From Bradyrhizobium australiense (GTDB lineage Bacteria; Pseudomonadota; Alphaproteobacteria; Rhizobiales; Xanthobacteraceae): DNA of 64,000 bases. The notes beneath the pieces were generated by a model. The model did no database searches. It saw only the letters and a list, made by a program, of their open reading frames with translations, and was not told where the DNA came from. The stretch covers positions 1 to 64,000 of the forward strand of contig NZ_JAAVLX010000017.1 in the NCBI RefSeq assembly GCF_013114825.1, given 5' to 3'. This document shows positions 61,843 through 64,000 of this stretch, in pieces (position 1 is the first letter of the stretch; each line of letters opens with the position of its first letter). The position numbers were made by a program, and so were the translations under genes.

Positions 61843-62739
61843 ATGGCCCGTACAGCTACGTTACCGGTTCTCAATGGAGAATCCGGTCTCTCTAGATACC
61901 TCGCCGAGATCCGCAAATTTCCGATGCTGGAACCCCAGCAGGAATACATGCTCGCCAAACGCTGGCGCGAGCATGACGATCGCGACGCGGCACATCACCT
62001 TGTCACCAGCCATCTCCGGCTCGTGGCCAAGATCGCCATGGGCTATCGCGGCTACGGCTTGCCGATCTCTGAGGTCGTCTCAGAAGGCAATGTCGGCCTG
62101 ATGCAGGCGGTCAAGCGGTTCGAGCCCGAGAAGGGTTTTCGTCTCGCCACCTACGCCATGTGGTGGATCAAGGCCTCTATTCAAGAGTACATTCTGCGTT
62201 CGTGGTCGCTCGTGAAAATGGGAACCACCGCGAACCAGAAGAAGCTGTTCTTCAACCTGCGCAAGGCGAAGAGCAAGATCTCCGCGCTGGACGAGGGTGA
62301 TCTGCACCCCGACCAGGTAAAGCTGATTGCCAAGCGCCTCGGCGTGACGGATCAGGACGTGATCGACATGAACCGCCGTCTCGGCGGCGACGCGTCGCTC
62401 AATGCGCCGATCCGCGACGACGGCGAAGCCGGCGAATGGCAGGACTGGCTGGTCGACACCTCGCCCAACCAGGAAGCCGTCATGGCCGAGCACGAGGAGT
62501 TCGATCACCGCCGTCAGGCGCTGAACGGCGCCATCGGCGTGCTCAACCCGCGCGAACGCCGCATCTTCGAGGCGCGGCGCCTGGCGGAAGAGCCGATGAC
62601 GCTGGAAGACCTCGCCGCCGAATTCGGCGTCTCGCGCGAACGCGTGCGGCAGATCGAGGTCCGCGCGTTCGAAAAGGTGCAGTCGGCCGTCAAGGGCACG
62701 ATTGCCCGGCAGGAAGCCGAGCTCGAAGCCGCGCACTAA
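61843..62739 (+). CDS. rpoH: Heat-shock sigma factor RpoH (sigma-32)
   Basis: A 298-residue sigma factor directing RNA polymerase to heat-shock promoters. Region 2 is RLVAKIAMGYRGYGLPISEVVSEGNVGLMQAVKRFEPEKGFRLATYAMWWIKASIQEYI, the RpoH box is QKKLFFNLRKAKSK (about 131-144), and region 4 ends GVSRERVRQIEVRAFEKV. Rhizobia carry several rpoH copies, so the paralogue number is open. GGAGGG 7 bases before ATG. A strong terminator follows. The ftsH-like gene in this window has a candidate promoter of the matching type. Confidence 0.96.
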   Translation: MARTATLPVLNGESGLSRYLAEIRKFPMLEPQQEYMLAKRWREHDDRDAAHHLVTSHLRLVAKIAMGYRGYGLPISEVVSEGNVGLMQAVKRFEPEKGFRLATYAMWWIKASIQEYILRSWSLVKMGTTANQKKLFFNLRKAKSKISALDEGDLHPDQVKLIAKRLGVTDQDVIDMNRRLGGDASLNAPIRDDGEAGEWQDWLVDTSPNQEAVMAEHEEFDHRRQALNGAIGVLNPRERRIFEARRLAEEPMTLEDLAAEFGVSRERVRQIEVRAFEKVQSAVKGTIARQEAELEAAH

Positions 62740-62764
62740 TTCGCGGCAGAGGTATCAAATAATG

Positions 62765-62790
62765 AAAGCCGGCGGCAACGCCGGCTTTTT
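62765..62790 (+). terminator. Terminator of rpoH
   Basis: Stem AAAGCCGGC / GCCGGCTTT with 6-base loop, followed by TT and, after one G, five T. It lies 25 bases past the stop. Confidence 0.9.
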
Positions 62791-62956
62791 GTTTTTGGGG
62801 CGCGGCGTTTCAGTACCGTCGATGTCGCAGGGACCCATACGCCGCGGCGGGCGTGAGACGGGCGATGCCCGATACCTTTCGCCCACGTCGCCGCAACAAA
62901 CACCGGTGGTTATGGGTCTTCGCGTTCGCGAGGACGACGTGTTGATGCAGTCTTCC

Positions 62957-63580
62957 CTACTCGCCCCACTCCCGCGCCATCCTTGCCAGGGCGCAGCCTT
63001 CACAATAGCGGGCGTCTTTGAAGTCGATCCAGTTGTGCGCATACACCCGCTCGAGTGGGATGCCGTAGCGCGCGCGCAGCACCTTCACCAGGATTCGCCA
63101 CGCTGCGATTTGCGCATCCGTCGGGCCTCGCGTCACATCCGGAAAATTGCCGGCGAATTCGACGCCGACCGAATTGCTGCCGACCACCTGTCGATAGGTC
63201 GATTTGTTGTCGATGTACTTGTCGTCGTTGCGGTTGGCGCCATCGCCATGCGTCGGAACGAGATGTTCGGCGACCGCCCAGTACACCGTGCCGTCGGCTT
63301 CGACCCAAACCATCACGCCGCGACGGGTCGGGTTCTTCGATTGCGCCAGCGCACCGCCCCGCGCAGAGCCGGCCGGTCCTTCGGTCTGATGCACGATGAT
63401 GTTGCGCCAGGGATGGGCCTTTGCGAGGTCGCCCCAGGGCGCGAGCCAGACCATCTTCAATCCGGGAATATCTGGTGTGCCCGACGAGCGCGCGATCGCG
63501 GCGAGACCGGGGGTTTGCGCGGAGGCGGACGCGGAAAATGCGAAGGCGCAAATCGCCAGCGCTAGCGAACGAAGGTTCAT
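62957..63580 (-). CDS. Secreted N-acetylmuramoyl-L-alanine amidase (Amidase_2/PGRP fold)
   Basis: A 207-residue exported amidase, cleaving the bond between muramic acid and the stem peptide of peptidoglycan, or sensing wall fragments. Signal peptide 1-21 (SASAQ). Zinc and catalytic residues: H64 (IIVHQTEG), E141 (VGVEFAGN), H182 (VYAHNWIDFKDARYCEG). The last Zn ligand is likely the Cys in RYCEG. It has no wall-binding domain. It is divergent from nothing close and ends 37 bases past the next gene's stop. Confidence 0.88.
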   Translation of the reverse strand: MNLRSLALAICAFAFSASASAQTPGLAAIARSSGTPDIPGLKMVWLAPWGDLAKAHPWRNIIVHQTEGPAGSARGGALAQSKNPTRRGVMVWVEADGTVYWAVAEHLVPTHGDGANRNDDKYIDNKSTYRQVVGSNSVGVEFAGNFPDVTRGPTDAQIAAWRILVKVLRARYGIPLERVYAHNWIDFKDARYCEGCALARMAREWGE

Positions 63581-63616
63581 GGCTGACGGCCCGGTGACGG
63601 GTTCTCAATAACATGC

Positions 63617-64000
63617 TCACGCGCGCTTGCGCAGGGCCACATCCGATACCGGTTCGGGTTCAGGCGCCAGCGGCGGCGCCGCGTCATAGGTCGCAAAACC
63701 GTTCCGGCCGGCCTTCTTGGCGTCGTAGAGCGCGTGGTCGGCGGCCGCAATCAGGCGGTCGGGATGCGCGCCCATCTCGCGGGTCCACTGTGCGACGCCG
63801 ATCGACACCGCGATCGGAATGTCGTTGCCAGTGCATTGTTCGGCGTCCGCGCGGCAGACCTCGAGCACGCGGCGCGCGATCATCGCGCCCTCGCGTAGCG
63901 TCGAGGACGGCAACACGATGCAGAATTCGTCGCCGCCGGTCCGCGCCAGCATGTCGCCGGGCCGCAGGCGAGTCTGCGCCATCAGGGTGAAATGCTGCAG
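63617..64000 (-). CDS. Diguanylate cyclase, C-terminal part (runs off window)
   Basis: The frame is open to the window edge, so only about 127 C-terminal residues are seen. The GGDEF active site is RTGGDEFCIVLP, and an RPGD inhibitory site lies five residues before it, so the enzyme should make c-di-GMP with product inhibition. IPIAVSIGVAQW and AADHALYDAKKAGRNGF complete the fold. The sensor part lies outside the window. The stop converges on nothing, and a short gap separates it from the amidase gene. Confidence 0.93.
   Translation of the reverse strand: MQHFTLMAQTRLRPGDMLARTGGDEFCIVLPSSTLREGAMIARRVLEVCRADAEQCTGNDIPIAVSIGVAQWTREMGAHPDRLIAAADHALYDAKKAGRNGFATYDAAPPLAPEPEPVSDVALRKRA

Overview
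The window looks like chromosomal DNA of a GC-rich alphaproteobacterium, most likely Bradyrhizobium or a close relative (Nitrobacteraceae). The pointers are a short PutA without the RHH DNA-binding domain (about 1000 residues), a DUF3551-type secreted peptide, a diheme-anchored adenylate cyclase like rhizobial CyaC, a tripartite-tricarboxylate (Bug) receptor, an alphaproteobacterial RpoH, and several palindromic and dispersed repeats of a kind I associate with bradyrhizobia. This placement comes from gene families read by eye; no database search was run.

Layout. 1-3.1 kb is accessory DNA: a frameshifted IS110-family transposase, a small secreted protein, a gene relic and a dispersed repeat block. 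3.1-8.5 kb holds a GT39-type glycosyltransferase, a redox-type membrane adenylate cyclase, a His-rich secreted peptide that appears to start at AUU, a cold-shock protein, and a secreted protein with a possible C-H-D triad. 8.8-14.9 kb is catabolic: putA, a CoA-transferase, an APH-like kinase and a glutathione transferase. 14.9-21.2 kb has a secreted protein with one haem c site, a TolA-like membrane protein, a translationally coupled cyclic-nucleotide-binding protein and MBL hydrolase, and a lemA/TPM cluster. 21.3-27 kb encodes acyl-CoA enzymes and a lone molybdenum hydroxylase large subunit. 27-34 kb has an HtrA protease divergent from an FtsH paralogue, a DapA-like lyase and an M1 aminopeptidase.

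34.2-40.6 kb is the most unusual segment: an animal-type haem peroxidase with a 136-residue partner, convergent with a BTAD/TPR regulator and a YcaO-domain enzyme, and a further unknown gene divergent from the YcaO gene. Tandem 10-bp repeats precede the peroxidase gene. It reads as a possible undescribed peptide- or protein-modifying system.

40.8-45 kb has an XRE regulator whose ribosome site lies in a hairpin, phosphoglucomutase, a DUF3551 peptide and a dienelactone hydrolase divergent from a GlxA-type regulator. 46-53.4 kb is a long minus-strand catabolic operon (aldolase, cupin-like protein, DUF6282 protein, alpha/beta hydrolase, Bug receptor, SDR relic, aldehyde dehydrogenase) divergent from an IclR regulator with a palindromic operator. 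53.5-56 kb pairs an N-acyl-D-amino-acid deacylase with a COG0523 GTPase. 56.4-60 kb is a patch of small unknown genes, partly lower in GC, ending at tRNA-Glu. 60.2-64 kb is core: a small membrane protein whose start codon overlaps that of rluD, then rluD, rpoH, a secreted amidase and the C-terminal end of a diguanylate cyclase.
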